Shown here one piece after another: positions 1-12,400 of a stretch of DNA of 64,000 nt (position 1 is the first letter of the stretch; each line of letters starts with the position of its first letter). The notes below the pieces were generated by a model. The model worked only from the letters and a program-made list of their open reading frames with translations. It did no database searches and was not told the origin of the DNA. The DNA lies in NCBI GenBank assembly GCA_958510875.1, contig OY294068.1, positions 78,487,978 to 78,551,977 on the forward strand, in the 5' to 3' direction. The translations under genes were made by a program, and so were the position numbers. Source of the stretch: Endomychus coccineus. Lineage: Eukaryota; Arthropoda; Insecta; Coleoptera; Endomychidae.

Positions 1-798
1 TAAATTGACCGCTGTTCTTCCCGAACTAACATCGTAGAACCCTAAAAATCTTTCTACTAGTTGTCCATTTTTACAATTAATAATTTACCGAACAGACGAA
101 TTCTAATCTAACCTTATTTCGCGTGGTGTCACTCAACCATTATACCCGCATAAAACAAAACAAATGCCTGCAAATACTGACGCGTTAGTCATAAAATCGC
201 GAAGCTTACTGTCGTATTTACAAAACAAATCTAACAATTCCCTAAAATTACCTTTATTAACTGAATTTTCAGTTTCATCATGCCCTCTAAAAGCCAAATC
301 TTGAAATGATAAATACAATAAGAAATCAATGATTTTTTTTTAAACTTCGCGGTTTTCTTTAACTGTTTTATTATGATTTTCGATTTCGCGTGTTCGTGTA
401 GAATCAATCGCATTAACAATATTCTGTTTACCGGTTAATTTAAACTTAATACACGATGTAATATGTTCCTGCGATTTTTCATGTCTTTCTAGGCCACGAG
501 CTAAATTTTTCAAATCATTATAACCCAAGTGCCCCCAACATGAAGTTGTATCTGATGTGAATAGCAAGCAATACCAGCAATATAATTTATTGTGTACATC
601 AGATCCCGTTAACCATACATATTTTTTATAATTATCAGTATTAAACGATCGATTTTGATACTTCCCTGCCATCACTAATCCTTTCAAATCCGGTAAAGGC
701 CGTTTGTTTTTGAAGAACACTTTTCTATCATATGTTAATCCACTAAATGGATTTTCTAAGAACTCTGCAACTAAGTCACTCATAATTTTAACGTTCAC
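1..798 (-). pseudogene. hAT transposase N-terminal region (TTF-type zinc finger plus DUF4371-like), broken
   Basis: ORF 798-340 encodes 152 residues with the TTF-type zinc-finger signature of ZMYM1-like transposases: a WLTGSDVHNKLYCWYCLLF block, then a GYNDL/RHEKSQEH segment with the zinc-binding Cys/His. A second frame, 318-133, continues with LAFRGHDETENS and NKGNF, the start of the DUF4371 region. A further short frame reads ERFLGFYDVSSGRTA before the window edge at base 1. Frameshifts separate the pieces and some sequence is missing between 340 and 318, so this copy is dead. The catalytic RNase-H-like core and the hAT dimerisation domain would lie outside the window. The N-terminal Met at 798 is a natural start. 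Confidence 0.8.
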
Positions 799-1239
799 CG
801 ATTCCGATTAGATAAATTATAACTTAAAAATTAACTAATTAACCTTACTACGCCTCGTGGAATAAAAACAACAACTAACCGCATTCTTCTAGCAGCGGGA
901 GGCGGGAGCGCAAGTAATCGTATTTCATTCGACCGACGAATGGATACGAAAAGCTAGCCTCCCTACCCTGTTGCCGTTTTCGCCGTTTCACGCTATTTGG
1001 CGATTGACTGGTCGGAAAAACGGCAACTGTGTTGAACAACACAACTCAGCGTTTGAGATATATAGAGAATCTAGCCTCTGACCACTGTTGCCGGATTGAA
1101 AATAACTACTGAGAACGGGGAATTAATTGTAAAATTTAAAGAATTATCAGAGAAACCTGAAATAAAATGGAGAATGATCATTAAGATAAATTGGTGAGGA
1201 GGCTGAGCCTCCTTAGCCTCCTTCGAGGAGCCGCCACTG
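1..1239 (-). mobile_element. hAT transposon (ZMYM1/TTF-zinc-finger type), 5' part, runs off the left edge
   Basis: On the minus strand the outer end at 1239 reads CAGTGGCGGCTCCTCG, the usual terminus of hAT elements that encode ZMYM1-like transposases. Just inside it lie short self-complementary GGAGGCTgAGCCTCC motifs (about 1199-1213), typical subterminal repeats. The region 800-1198 is an untranslated leader with no ORF, and the transposase fragments follow at 798-1. The flanking octamer at 1240-1247 is the expected 8-bp target duplication, but the other end lies outside the window so it cannot be tested. I see the TIR and the coding remnants; the family assignment rests on knowledge of this hAT group. 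Confidence 0.8.
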
Positions 1240-2214
1240 ATTCTCCTGTAATTTGTGGATCCCTTTACTGCACATAGCAGAAATTATAGTTGCCGTTAGA
1301 GGGCCGTGCATGTACTAGCCAGCCGATATAGAAATCAATTTGTTTTGTAGTCGGTTATGTTCTTGTGGATTGCTAACAAACATATAGAACTTAAAGTACT
1401 CTAATAATAAGGTGTGATGATGAAAATTTTTGCGAGTGTGACTTTTATCTGTCTTTATAAGTAGAAAATACTAGAAAAGCATTTCTTGACCTTTTCCTTT
1501 TTTCTAAAACATAACCTATAAATATCTAGTGTAGTTTAAATTTTAAAGTTTGTTTGTTATTATTATTATTTTAATATCTACACCGGATTTAACTTTACAT
1601 TAAAATAGGAACTGAGTATTATTTTACTGTAAAACAGTTTACTTCCGAGGTATTTTATTTTACTTCCTACAGATCATACCATAATAATATTTTTTTATTG
1701 TATATCAGAAAATGAGCGAAAGAAGTAGGAAGAGTTTATTGCAGGTATTTCCTGAATCTGAAGAATTCATGTAATTAATGACCGTTGACCGATGGACACT
1801 ACAAAAGTATCAAATAATTACATACCAAATAATAGTGAATGGATGGGGAAAATATGCTACAACAATAAAACAACAAATAGAGAAAATATACTAATTGAAA
1901 TTATAAAATTTTTTTTGGAAGGTGGGGTCAATATTGACTTAGTCAACGAAGTTAATATGGAGTGAAAATATGGAACATGAAGTAGAAAGCTTAGAAGACG
2001 GATTCGAAAAAATCAGACTGGTATATTAAATACTTGAAGAAGACGTGGAAGGCATTCTCACAGATAGAATCACAGAAAAAGAGACAGAAAGTGAAACTCT
2101 CGAAAATGGAAATGTAAATAATGGCGAAAATATTGGAAGTGAAAATTTAGAAAATGTTATACAAGATGAAAGATTCAAAAAGACGTTAATTTTTGAATCC
2201 TTTATGGGCACCTT
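1240..2214. other. No recognisable gene; short ORFs only
   Basis: AT-rich sequence between the hAT end and the SINE. A plus-strand ORF at 2045-2236 is rich in Glu and Asn (repeats of GEN/SEN/LEN type) and resembles no family I recognise. A shorter ATG frame at 1711-1773 stops quickly. There is a small (ATT)n run near 1558-1575. I find no splice-supported gene here. Confidence 0.4.
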
Positions 2215-2470
2215 ATGGTCCTGTAATATCCCATAAAGTAGTGTGGGAGTCCCTGAGTCCCGAACTTAATCACCTCAGATATACCCACTAAACACTCCAC
2301 CTCGTGTGGTAGGCTCGATCCTGCAACCAGGGAAGTCAGCCCATTGTATCTTGCCGCCCCACTTTCTCGGACCATCGGAAAAATTCCGCAGTCGCTGGAT
2401 TCGAACCCGCGACCGGCAGCCACAGTGATTAGAAGATCGATGCTTCTACCACTGAGCCACTTGGCCCGTT
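2215..2470 (-). mobile_element. tRNA-derived SINE
   Basis: Read on the minus strand from about 2469, the first 75 bases look like a tRNA. They contain an RNA polymerase III A box (TGGCTCAGTGG, plus-strand 2446-2459) and a perfect B box (GGTTCGAATCC, near 2396-2408). No clean acceptor stem closes the cloverleaf. About 180 bases of unrelated body follow, ending near an imperfect inverted repeat around 2205-2235. An A/B-box head plus a non-tRNA body is the standard insect SINE layout. The 3' limit is approximate because no tail or target duplication is obvious. Confidence 0.7.
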
Positions 2471-3223
2471 TCGACTTTGTCGAAGGTCCAAAATTGGGCC
2501 CTCTAGAGGCCTAAACACATTTATTAGGATAGCTTCATTTCCACTCGATCCAAATCGATCTGCTTGTACTTAAAATACTCGTTATGAAGATCTCTAAAAG
2601 AACGTAGAATTTGGATTTCGTGAAAAATTTCTAACCTCAAAAAATTTGAATTTTTCGGTGGTCCAAAATTTTCAAAATGGCGCCAAAGTGATGTCTTTGA
2701 ACCAAAATGCTTGAATTTTGGATATTAGATGCAGCATAATAAAATCTTTCGAATCAATTTAGTTTTAGATCGATAATGTAGGTATTTCCTCTGAAATTCG
2801 TAAAATACGGTTTTTTCAAAATGGTCGATTTTGGCGCAAAAAATTGAGGTAGGTCCAAATACCAGAAACCGAAAGAAGAAAAATAAAAATACTATCTTTC
2901 CACCAAAACAGAATATGAAAAATCGAAAACTCTTTGACATATACTCCATTTTTCAATGGGCTGAAAAACACACTAAGTGGGCCCTATTTTGGGCCCACGA
3001 CCTCGCATCGACTTCACACCAGAGCCAAAAATCAATTTATCCAACAACTTTTGTTCAAACATTTCCCCATACAACCCATAGTTTTGTCCCAAAACGCAAA
3101 AAATCGAAAAATGGCCATTTTTGGGTCCAAAAAATGGTCATAGTTTTTCGAGCACAGGGTTAATTCAAATTTAAACTACACCGTCGTGTTCAGCGTGTCA
3201 AAATACATAAGAATAGACCAAAA
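2471..3223. other. Unclassified AT-rich repeat-like sequence, no gene
   Basis: This stretch is full of A- and T-runs and short phrases such as GGTCCAAAATT, AAATGGCGCC and TTTTGGGCCC that recur with variation. ORFs at 2831-3163 and 2934-3143 overlap in different frames and have low-complexity Lys/Asn/Phe composition, as expected of noncoding repeat DNA. It has the look of an old nonautonomous element, but I find no terminal repeats. It lies just 3' of the TFB2M-like stop codon and may hold that gene's 3' UTR. Confidence 0.35.
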
Positions 3224-3425
3224 TTAGACCTCGCTGGAATTCGAACAAAAAAAATCCTTAAATGCCAGGACTATGTTAGCCGAAAATCTTACAAAACTGT
3301 CATAAAGTTCAATGTTGAGTTCATGCAGTGGTTTGAATAAAAAAATAAATTTTTCGTCATCCAAATATGCTTTCATAATCAATGCCATCGAAAAATTATA
3401 TTGAAGATGTACATATATCTTAAAC
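3224..3425 (-). CDS. mtTFB2: mtTFB2-like exon 6 (C-terminal exon)
   Basis: 202 bases beginning after acceptor ATAATACACAG|G (3425) and ending at TAA (3224-3226). One base completes the split Glu codon of exon 5, then 66 codons stay open to the stop. The peptide has a FKPLHELNIELYDSFVRF stretch, similar in position and pattern to the 'FGDLTPxxLLxLFxxF' tail of family members, but divergent. The phase match and good acceptor are the main support. Confidence 0.6.
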
Positions 3426-6400
3426 CTGTGTATTATAATAAATGTATAGTATCAATTAAGTGGGGCATTGGGAAATTTGTAATAGATAAGTTATCTTGTG
3501 TTGAATATTTTATACTGTAAAACGAAATGATTCTGAAAACAATCCCTCAACGTTATACACGAGGCCAAAAAGTTCCGCTAGTACGCTACTGCATGCTTAG
3601 GTTATAACCTCCGTCCTATATAGTAAGCTTAAAAAATATCTGTACTCTCTTACATCCTTAGTATTAATTAGTGGGTTAAAATCTTTTAATATATGTTAAA
3701 ATCAACTTACTCAATAGTTGGTATAATTTTGTTTTTCCCACTAGAAAATATCTGTTTAACGAAATAAAATAAGGCCAGCAAATTATCTGCAGAAGTTGGT
3801 AATTCCCTCTTGAAATTAATTTGCACGAGGTACAGCTTATCATGATCAACACTCGAAGGCTGAAATTTGGATTTTATTAGCTGTTGATTTGTTCCATTTG
3901 AAATGCAGGACATTCCACGATATTTTAATAAGTAATTAAAGTTAAGCAGCTACGAATTACGTGTGATGAAAAACCCCGAATTCCGTGTAAACCAATTTTA
4001 ACTAGTTAGAACTAGGAAAAACAAGAAGCCTTTGTGAATAGTAGTTTTAACTACTCTGAGTGAGCATTGACGAGATGACTTTGTAAAACTCGAATAAATA
4101 ATTCATAATGGGCTTCGTATTTTAACTGATTTTCAGTCAACACTAGTTTCATCGAGTCGTTCTTTCGACTGAACTAGTTTCAACACAAAGAATCAGTAAA
4201 AATTTGGAAGAGCTTCAGCGTATTTTTGGGAGCTGAATTCCAAACGAGTGAATAGTACTCTCGGATAGATAGAATTTGTGCTTTGCAGATGTTGAAGAGC
4301 TGCTTGGGTGTAAAGTGGCATGGAATATGAAAACAAATTTCTGTGAAGAAGTTTGGTGGTGGTACAGATTATGGATATTGAGGACTTGAAAGGAATAGAT
4401 GGCATCCGCCTTCCTGGAGAAGATACAAGCATGAGCTTGATTGCATTAAACTCTACTAGATTATAAGCCCCTTATTTCAAAACTCTTGCTATTTCTTCAT
4501 TTATTGCTTCGACCGTCTTGAACTTCTGGTTTTATTGGATTACATAAGGGCTCCAGACGCGGAAGTGTATCATCCGTAAAGTTGTGGACGGGACATGAGA
4601 TCTCTTCCAACAGATTGTTCATTTGAATCAGAATCAAAGTTGGTGCCAAGACAGAATGTGGAACACCAGCGCTGATAGCCATTATGACTGTCAACCACCA
4701 CATGAAGTGATCTATCTGGGAGAAAAGTCGAATGACAAAGTATGTGCAGAAGTTTCCCAAGAAGGCCTTCGTGCCAGCTTGGATCAAAATCTGTTGATCT
4801 CTGATGTCGTTCGTTCGCAGTTTTACAGCTCACTAGATATTGGATGAACTCGATGGTGACTGCTTTCTCCATACTTTAGAGATCACAGATAGTAGTACAA
4901 TGGGTCTATAGTTATTAGAAAGTCTTCTTTCCTTTTTTTGGAATTGGTTGGACTTCAGCTGGAAGAAAACACCAAGTTTGTATGATCTGCAAAAAACTGG
5001 TGTTAATTCTGGGGTACATTTCTTGAGAACCGTAGGCGGAATTCCGTCTACATAGCCTTCTTGAATTGAGACCAAGCAGAATGCGTCTGATTGTGAGCTG
5101 ATGAAAGACAATTTCAGGCATATGAAATATAATTGATACTGGGATGTTCATTCCCTTGTGGAATTTGCTGCAAACATCTCAGCAAAATGTTGGATTTTTC
5201 TTGTGGTGTTGTAGCCAGGTGCCACTATCTTTTATTAGGGAATAGAATTAGCTAGAATTGAAATTTCTTCCAATTATTTCCTTGGTGAAGGTCCTAAATG
5301 AAAGAGAAACATTTGGACCTTCGATGAGCTTTGGTCTTATCTTGGCGTTATATGCCTCTTTTGATGCTTCTATAGTTTGATTGTACATATCAACAAGATT
5401 GAAAAGTTATGTCCTCCAAGTGTTTTCTGTTGTATAAGCATTTTTTTAAAACTATATTCATTGGGTTATACATTCTAGAAGATATGCACTTGTTGATTAA
5501 AATACATTATTCATCTATATACCAAACTTTCAGAGTTTGAAATATTAGAAAGATTTCAATTTAAAATAACATAGCTGCCATACCCCTGAAAGTTGATGAA
5601 ACTATTTCGAAATAACAAGAGAAAATATATTCAGATGAAACACATGCATATTTTTCTAAAATTAATTATAACTGAATATCTACTACAACGTTTATGAGCA
5701 ATAAGCTTGGATAATATGTCAAAATAATGTAAGTGCTCAGTAAAAACTTACATACTGGGTCCTGGAATGTATCTGGGTGTACTTTGTTTCCCATGGTAAG
5801 AAAGCTTTCCGGGGAAAATCTTCCAAAACTACATGATCAAATAATAAAGTAAATAGTACACTCCAATATTTGTAAGTGTGCAAATTATTTTTTGGTCCTC
5901 CCGTTAAAATCTAGAATAGAATTAAATTCACAAATTCATACTGAACTGAAATTAGTTATTTTACTATATAATCTCGTGGTCGCATTAAAGCAAACAATTG
6001 AATCCTTCCACACGAAACTACATGCTTCTGTAAGATTAAACTTGTAATCAAGTATTTGATAAATGAAGCCTTTGGCATTGGTCCAATTATAGTCATAGCT
6101 GGATCTGAAAAACTATACAGTTAGCGACACAGTATAAAATTCCACAGTTATGTCACATATGTAGTTTTTGATTTTCGACATTGAATGTAAACTTTGATGA
6201 ACCGTTGACAAAAATGTTTGTGCCAAGCGTGATAAATAAGATTTATGAAATGAAAAGTATTCACCGTAGATGACAACAAACGTTGCTTTGAACTGAAAGC
6301 TCCAATACACTTCAAAGTCAAAGAGAAATAAAATGTTAGACAAAAGAATGATTCCATGTTTCAACAGAACAAATTTATGATTAGAGCCCTGCTATCTTGA

Positions 6401-9400
6401 ATAGTAGACTTCCGCGGATAGCTAATCTTGAAAAATCTTGGCTTCCGGATGGATTCCGCGTCACAATAGCTCGACTTGATACCGACGTTTCGCCAACCAT
6501 TACAGGGCAGGCTTGAGGCTTGAACTGAAAACTGGAGCCCTGCTATCGCTCTAGATCTGAGATAAAAGGTCTTAGCACATAGAAAGTATGGGTTGGTTAT
6601 GAACTCTCATTAAAAAACTTAAATGTTTCAGTTTGCATGGTCACTGGTACAATATTGAGATCTTATTTAGGTAACAATACAATATGTACATAATCTTGAA
6701 ATGAACTCTCTCAAAGTCATAAGCTTAATGATGAATTTAGTTTACACCAAGTTAGTATGTTGGGTCCGCCGATATCATGTTCAAACTTTTTATGTGCATA
6801 TCATGCAAATAGTAATTTAATCAGAGTACATAATACAATTTGGTGAGTCAGTTTTTTGTAGACAAACTCCAACAGGAGATAGAACAGATGTTTTTAAGAA
6901 GAAAAGTTCCATAAACTTATGTCGTAGAAGGCTTCGTTTCCGAGATAGTGTGTTGAAATTCAAAAAAAAAATTCCTTTTTGCGACTATCTCCGGAACCGT
7001 TAATCGTACAGAAGACAGCTTTTGTAAGCATCTTCTACTCATAGTAAGCTATGTTCTGTGTGATAAAAAATTTTTTTTCAGTCATAATTTGTGAAGATTT
7101 TGGAAGGTGTTTTTCTTCCCAACTTCTACGCCACTGGAAAAAAAATACGGTTTTGAGACGCTCATTTGAACCGCCAATGTTTTCTACACAAAAAATGTAG
7201 TCCTGGTCATAAGCTCTAAAATTGACCGTTTTCGGGAAAAACCAACTTTTATGTTGAAAAACATGGTCAATTCTTTGAAATAAAATTTATTTTTTACTAA
7301 TTAAACAATATTTATTTAAACGTTAGAACAAGTAACAAAACCAAAAAATTGACCATGTTTTTCAACATAACAGTTGATTTTTCTCGAAAACGGTCAACTT
7401 TAGAGCTTATGACAAGGTACCTTTTTTGTGTAGAAAACAATGGGGGTCTCAAAGCCGTACTTTTTCCAGTGGCGTAGAAGTTGGGGAGAAAAACAACCAC
7501 TACTCCTTCAGAATCTTCCCCAATTATGACTAAAGAAAAAAAAATTATAGCACACAACATAGCTTACTATGAGTAGAAAATGCTCACAAAAGCTGTTTTC
7601 TTTACGATAAACGGTTCCGGAGATATTCGCAAAAAACGAAATTTTTTTTTCAATTTCAACACACCCTGTATCTCGAAAACGAAGCCTTCTACGACATATG
7701 TTTATACAAACTTTTCTTCTTAAAAACATCTGTTCTATCTCCTGTTGGAGATTGTCTACAAAAAACTGACTCACCCCGTATATGTAAATATTCACTTAAC
7801 AGGAAATGACATAAATAAGAAATATTCAGTCTTATTTACTACTCTTAAAGTACTGAGAACCTTTAGGCTACTTGGTAGCCTTCAAGAGTATTTTTAGTGA
7901 TTAAGGGTGAATATTTCTTATTTATAGTGTTAAAGTGTATCCACAGTGTCAACCATTACATGGAACATATTAAAATTATGCAATCAGTCTTAGGTTTAAC
8001 TGTCAGGTAGCTAAAGCTTTTCAGTATTCTTCGAACCTGTTATAAGATATGATTTCATGTTTTGGCAAAATTTAACTTCATTTACAATTCAATATTATAT
8101 CATACAATATTATTTGAAGGCATTTTGGTGATAGATATTCACCAAGATAGGATTGTAATGACAGTATTGATATAACCAACGGAATGTCTTCAATTTTCAT
8201 TGTCTCATGAGGGATAAATCTCATATAGATAGATAGATAGATATATTTTTATTTGTTCCTAGATTACAAAGTAATATTGACCCAATGGGTGTAGAACACG
8301 CCAAAATTATAATTAATTGAATTAATAACTAAGTCTACTGAGTGGTGTTCCAAAATTTATTTGATGCTTTCAGAGTATAATTTCATCTATAAATTACTCC
8401 TCCATACTGTAATATGCTTTTTTCAACAAATATGAGCTTAACTTCTTTTCAAATAATTTTATTGGTAGATTACGGTAGATTACTGGGATTTTATTAAAGA
8501 TTTTGATCACCATATAAGTCACATTCTTTTGTAAATATGACCATTTGAATCTGACAGGTAAGTAATTGTCTCTCTGTCTTGTATTCATGCAACTGCTCGA
8601 CTCTATCTATTATATCTTTATTATTCATAACAAAGAGGATGGATTCTATAATGTATAAACCATATAATGTGTGTATATTCTCCGATCGGAATAAGTTCTT
8701 ACAACTCTGCAAATAAGGCAAGTTGAATATGAATCTAATGCAATTTTTTTGCAAGATAAAAATTCTTATAGCTTCTGAAGAGCCTCCCCAAAATGATAAG
8801 CCATACCTTACCTTAAATGCATGATAGGCAGTTAGAGCTGCTGCTTTATTAATATGTATATATATTACTCTTAGTGCATATGTATATTGGGCAATGGTTT
8901 TTGATAATTTATCAATATGAGTGGTCCAATCTAATCGCGAATCGATATTTATCCCTAGGAATGACACTGAATCTTGAGATTCTATATTTTCGGTTTCTCC
9001 ATCAATATTCACTTTCTCTGTATATTCTTTTAGAAAGCTAAATTTAATTATTTGTGTTTTATTTACGTTTAACATAAGATCATTTGATTCGAACCAGGAA
9101 TTTAAGTCATCTAAAGATTTTTTGACTTTATCTTTGAGGCCTATCAATTCCTCGTCCGCTAGAACTTGTGATGTGTCATCTGCAAATTGACAAATATCCT
9201 CTTCAATGGCAGCTGGCAGGTATTTGTGTATAATATATATAGCAGGGGACCTAAAATAGAGCCTTGTGGGACGCCTTGCGTAATTGTAAGTTTATTTGAT
9301 CTGTATTGTTCACTTGTATTTGAATTTTCCGCTACATATTGCTGGCGATTTGTAAGATAAGATGATATAAGTGACAAAGCTACACCTCTAATGCCATATG

Positions 9401-12400
9401 TTTCCAGTTTTTGCAGTAGTATACTGTGATTTACATGATCGAATGCTTTTGTTAAGTCCAGACACATTAATATTGTGTTCTTATTTGAATTCAGCGAATT
9501 GATTATCTTAACTAACGTCAGAGATGTAGCTCTGATAGTAGTTCTTCCTCTATGGAATCCATTTTGACTTTCTGTTAATATATCAAATTTTTCTAAATAT
9601 TTTATATACCTGTTGTAAATGACTTTTTCGAAACATTTACTAATGTTTGATAACAATGCTATTGGACGGTAATTTTCAACATCATTTTTATCACCTTTTT
9701 TAAATATTGGTCTGATCTGTGTTATTTTTAAGTTTTCCGGATAAATGCCATTTTTTAACATTACATTCATAATGTGACATAAGGGTGCGCTTAATTGTAA
9801 CGCAGCATGTTTAATTACTACAATAGGGATACCGTCATCTACTGATTGAGATTTTTTTAAAGAATGTATTATGTTATAAATTTCACTTTCCGTTGATGGG
9901 GTCAAATAAATCGATTTAGAGTTTCTTTTGCAGAAACTCAAATTTGTTTTTGTATTAGATATTTTAGATTTTGTGAAATACTCATTTGCTTTGTTAAGGA
10001 TTTCATTACCATTTGTTAAAAGATTATCTTGATCAATTAAAGTAGTTTTAGGTTTATGGTTGTGTCATGTATAATTTTTTACTACTGTCCATATCGCTTT
10101 GCCTTTGTTATGGCTATTAGAGATGTAATTAGTATTATAAATTGATTTGGACTTATTTATTGTATTTCACAAAATATTGCAATATGTCTGATAATATTCT
10201 GGTGTTATTTCTTTTCTAATTTTTTTTTTATACAGATCTCTTTTTCTTTTACTTGATATTCGTATCCCTTGTGTTACCCAGCTTTTACAGGTCTTATTTT
10301 TTATAGTTTTTTCTTTAAATATTAATTGGAAATATTGGTTAAATATGTTATGGAAAAAATTGTATGCCTCATTTGGGTTTTCAATTGAGTATAGATTATT
10401 CCAATTTGTATTTGCTAATAATTCATTGAAACTATCTAATTTTGAGGGACTGTAAACTCTTTTGCATATCTTTTCTGATCTTTCAATATTATTGGAAATT
10501 TGTCTAGAAAGAAGTTGTCCATAATGATCAGAGAGACCAGTAAGTTTTACATCGGCTTTCCAGGTTGTATTATCAGTTACTTTAATGAATATGTTGTCTA
10601 GTAGAGTCTGAACAGTTGCAGTAACATGAGTGGCATCAAATATAGTTTGCAGAAGGTTATATGAAATGAGTAGGTCAGAGAATATTTTGGCATTAACTGT
10701 GTTCTGCAGTAAGTTGAAATTAAAATCTCCACAGAGAAATATTTGATAATTCCTGAATTTGTTTGCACAATGATCTAATATCTCACTTACCTTGCTGAAA
10801 AAAATATTTGGATTACCAGAGGGTGGTCGATATATACATATAACAACTACTTTTATTATAGCAATAGATATCGAAGAACTTTCTATATGGGATTCCACTG
10901 ATTTGTTTTTTATATCTTGGATGTCCTCAAAGTGTAGACTGTTTTTTACATATATAGAGGAACCACCATGTGATTTCGCTTTACGACAGTATGAAGAAGC
11001 TAAAGCATATTTATCAACATAAACAGATTCAACCTCATTTTCGGAACACCAGTGTTCAGTAAAGCATAATATGTGTGGTAGCGATTTTAATGTATTTAGA
11101 TATATTTCAATGTCTAATGTTTTGTGTTTAATACTTTGTATATTGTGATGGAGAATTATAAAATTTTCCTTCACTTTTTTTATATTGACACTTTTAGGTT
11201 TGGTAAATGTAACCTGGTCATTGGCAATATTCCTATCAGACTTGATTGTTTGTGACATACCTAGATCGTTCATGACTTAATTTTTATTCACATCACTAGA
11301 AATACTGGTTACACTATTTAGTTTTTTGACCCTTCATTGGTGTTAGAGTTGTTTTTCTTCGAAAAATAGAATTTATTAACTATACATCCCTCTGGCCAGA
11401 AATCTGCCTCGGACACTTGTGTTTTCATACTTACTGGTATGCCAACTTTAAAAGAATTGTACGTATGTGTTGGACCTCTCTGGATCAAAGATTCCTATTT
11501 GTATTTGAAAAGAATGAGGAAAACTAAAGATCTTAAAATTTTTTGATATACACAAGTAGAGCAATACTATTCCATCAAAAACTGTCCACTCTGTATGTAA
11601 AGAATGTATTATCTTTTTCCAAAGGACCCAAGGAAATACATTTAATTATAAATTTTGATCAAGTTGCGGTGTCAATAATAGTATTTTTGTAATTTGCCTC
11701 CATTTTGATTTTCTAATAGACCCATTAACGAACGCAACGTCATCACTTGCCGTGTCTTAATATCCAAAAAAAGCACGGAACTTTTTACATTTTTAGGATG
11801 GCGAGCTTGATGCGGAATTATCTTGTCATCATTATGTCAGTTTAAATGACAGTGTCAAGCATCAACAACTCAAGAAGAGAAAGTCATCGACGTGTCCAGT
11901 GGAAGAATTGATTTCAGCTAATACACAATATGGTTTAGATATTTGTACTAATAGTCGTTTTCTAGTGTTATTGCTCTTTCCAGTAGAGACGAAACTAAAA
12001 TTACGGAAACAAAAGCGATCACAGAACCACTGAATCAAATTTTGACTTTCAAAATTAAGATGTTACCAACCACCATAAAAATCCCTAAATGGACTAAATT
12101 AAACATTTTTGTTTAAAAACGGCATAAAAAGGGCAAATTACAAAAAATAGTATAAACAACTCGTTTCCTAAGACCTTGAAGCACTCATTCTTTAAAAGAA
12201 CTCGTGGCTTCGCCACTCGTTTTTTAAACTTGAATTCGTGCTTTAAGACGAGTCTTAGGAAACTCGTTCTTTAATATACTATTTAGAAACATAAATCAAT
12301 AAGCTCTGAATTTGTAATTCCAATACTTTGATTTTTTGTGATCTTGTTAGATGATGATCAGTTATCTTAATTTTCAAAACATTCAGATAAGTTTGACATA

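Larger units (their letters stand above)
8226..11490 (-). mobile_element. Non-LTR retrotransposon (Jockey/CR1-like), 5' truncated, with ATCT-repeat tail
   Basis: A nearly full ORF2 and the last 50-odd codons of ORF1 run right to left: ORF1 tail 11485-11318, APE endonuclease 11273-10167, reverse transcriptase 10166-8394. The 3' end at about 8255-8226 is a short tetranucleotide repeat (TATCTATCTATC on the minus strand), the kind of tail many CR1/Jockey-like LINEs carry instead of poly(A). The 5' end stops in ORF1 near 11490, so this is a truncated copy. It is inserted in intron 2 of the mtTFB2-like gene in the sense direction. No target duplication was identified. Confidence 0.88.

Noticed and set aside
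2202..2423. 73-codon minus ORF
   Set aside because: Translation of the SINE body.
2396..2469. tRNA gene on the minus strand
   Set aside because: A and B boxes are good, but no closed acceptor stem forms and a 180-base non-tRNA body follows, so it is a SINE head.
7312..7795. Minus ORFs of 82 and 95 codons
   Set aside because: They lie wholly in the foldback element's right arm and are not preserved in the left arm.
10792..11022. Plus ORF of 76 codons
   Set aside because: Antisense shadow of the LINE endonuclease.
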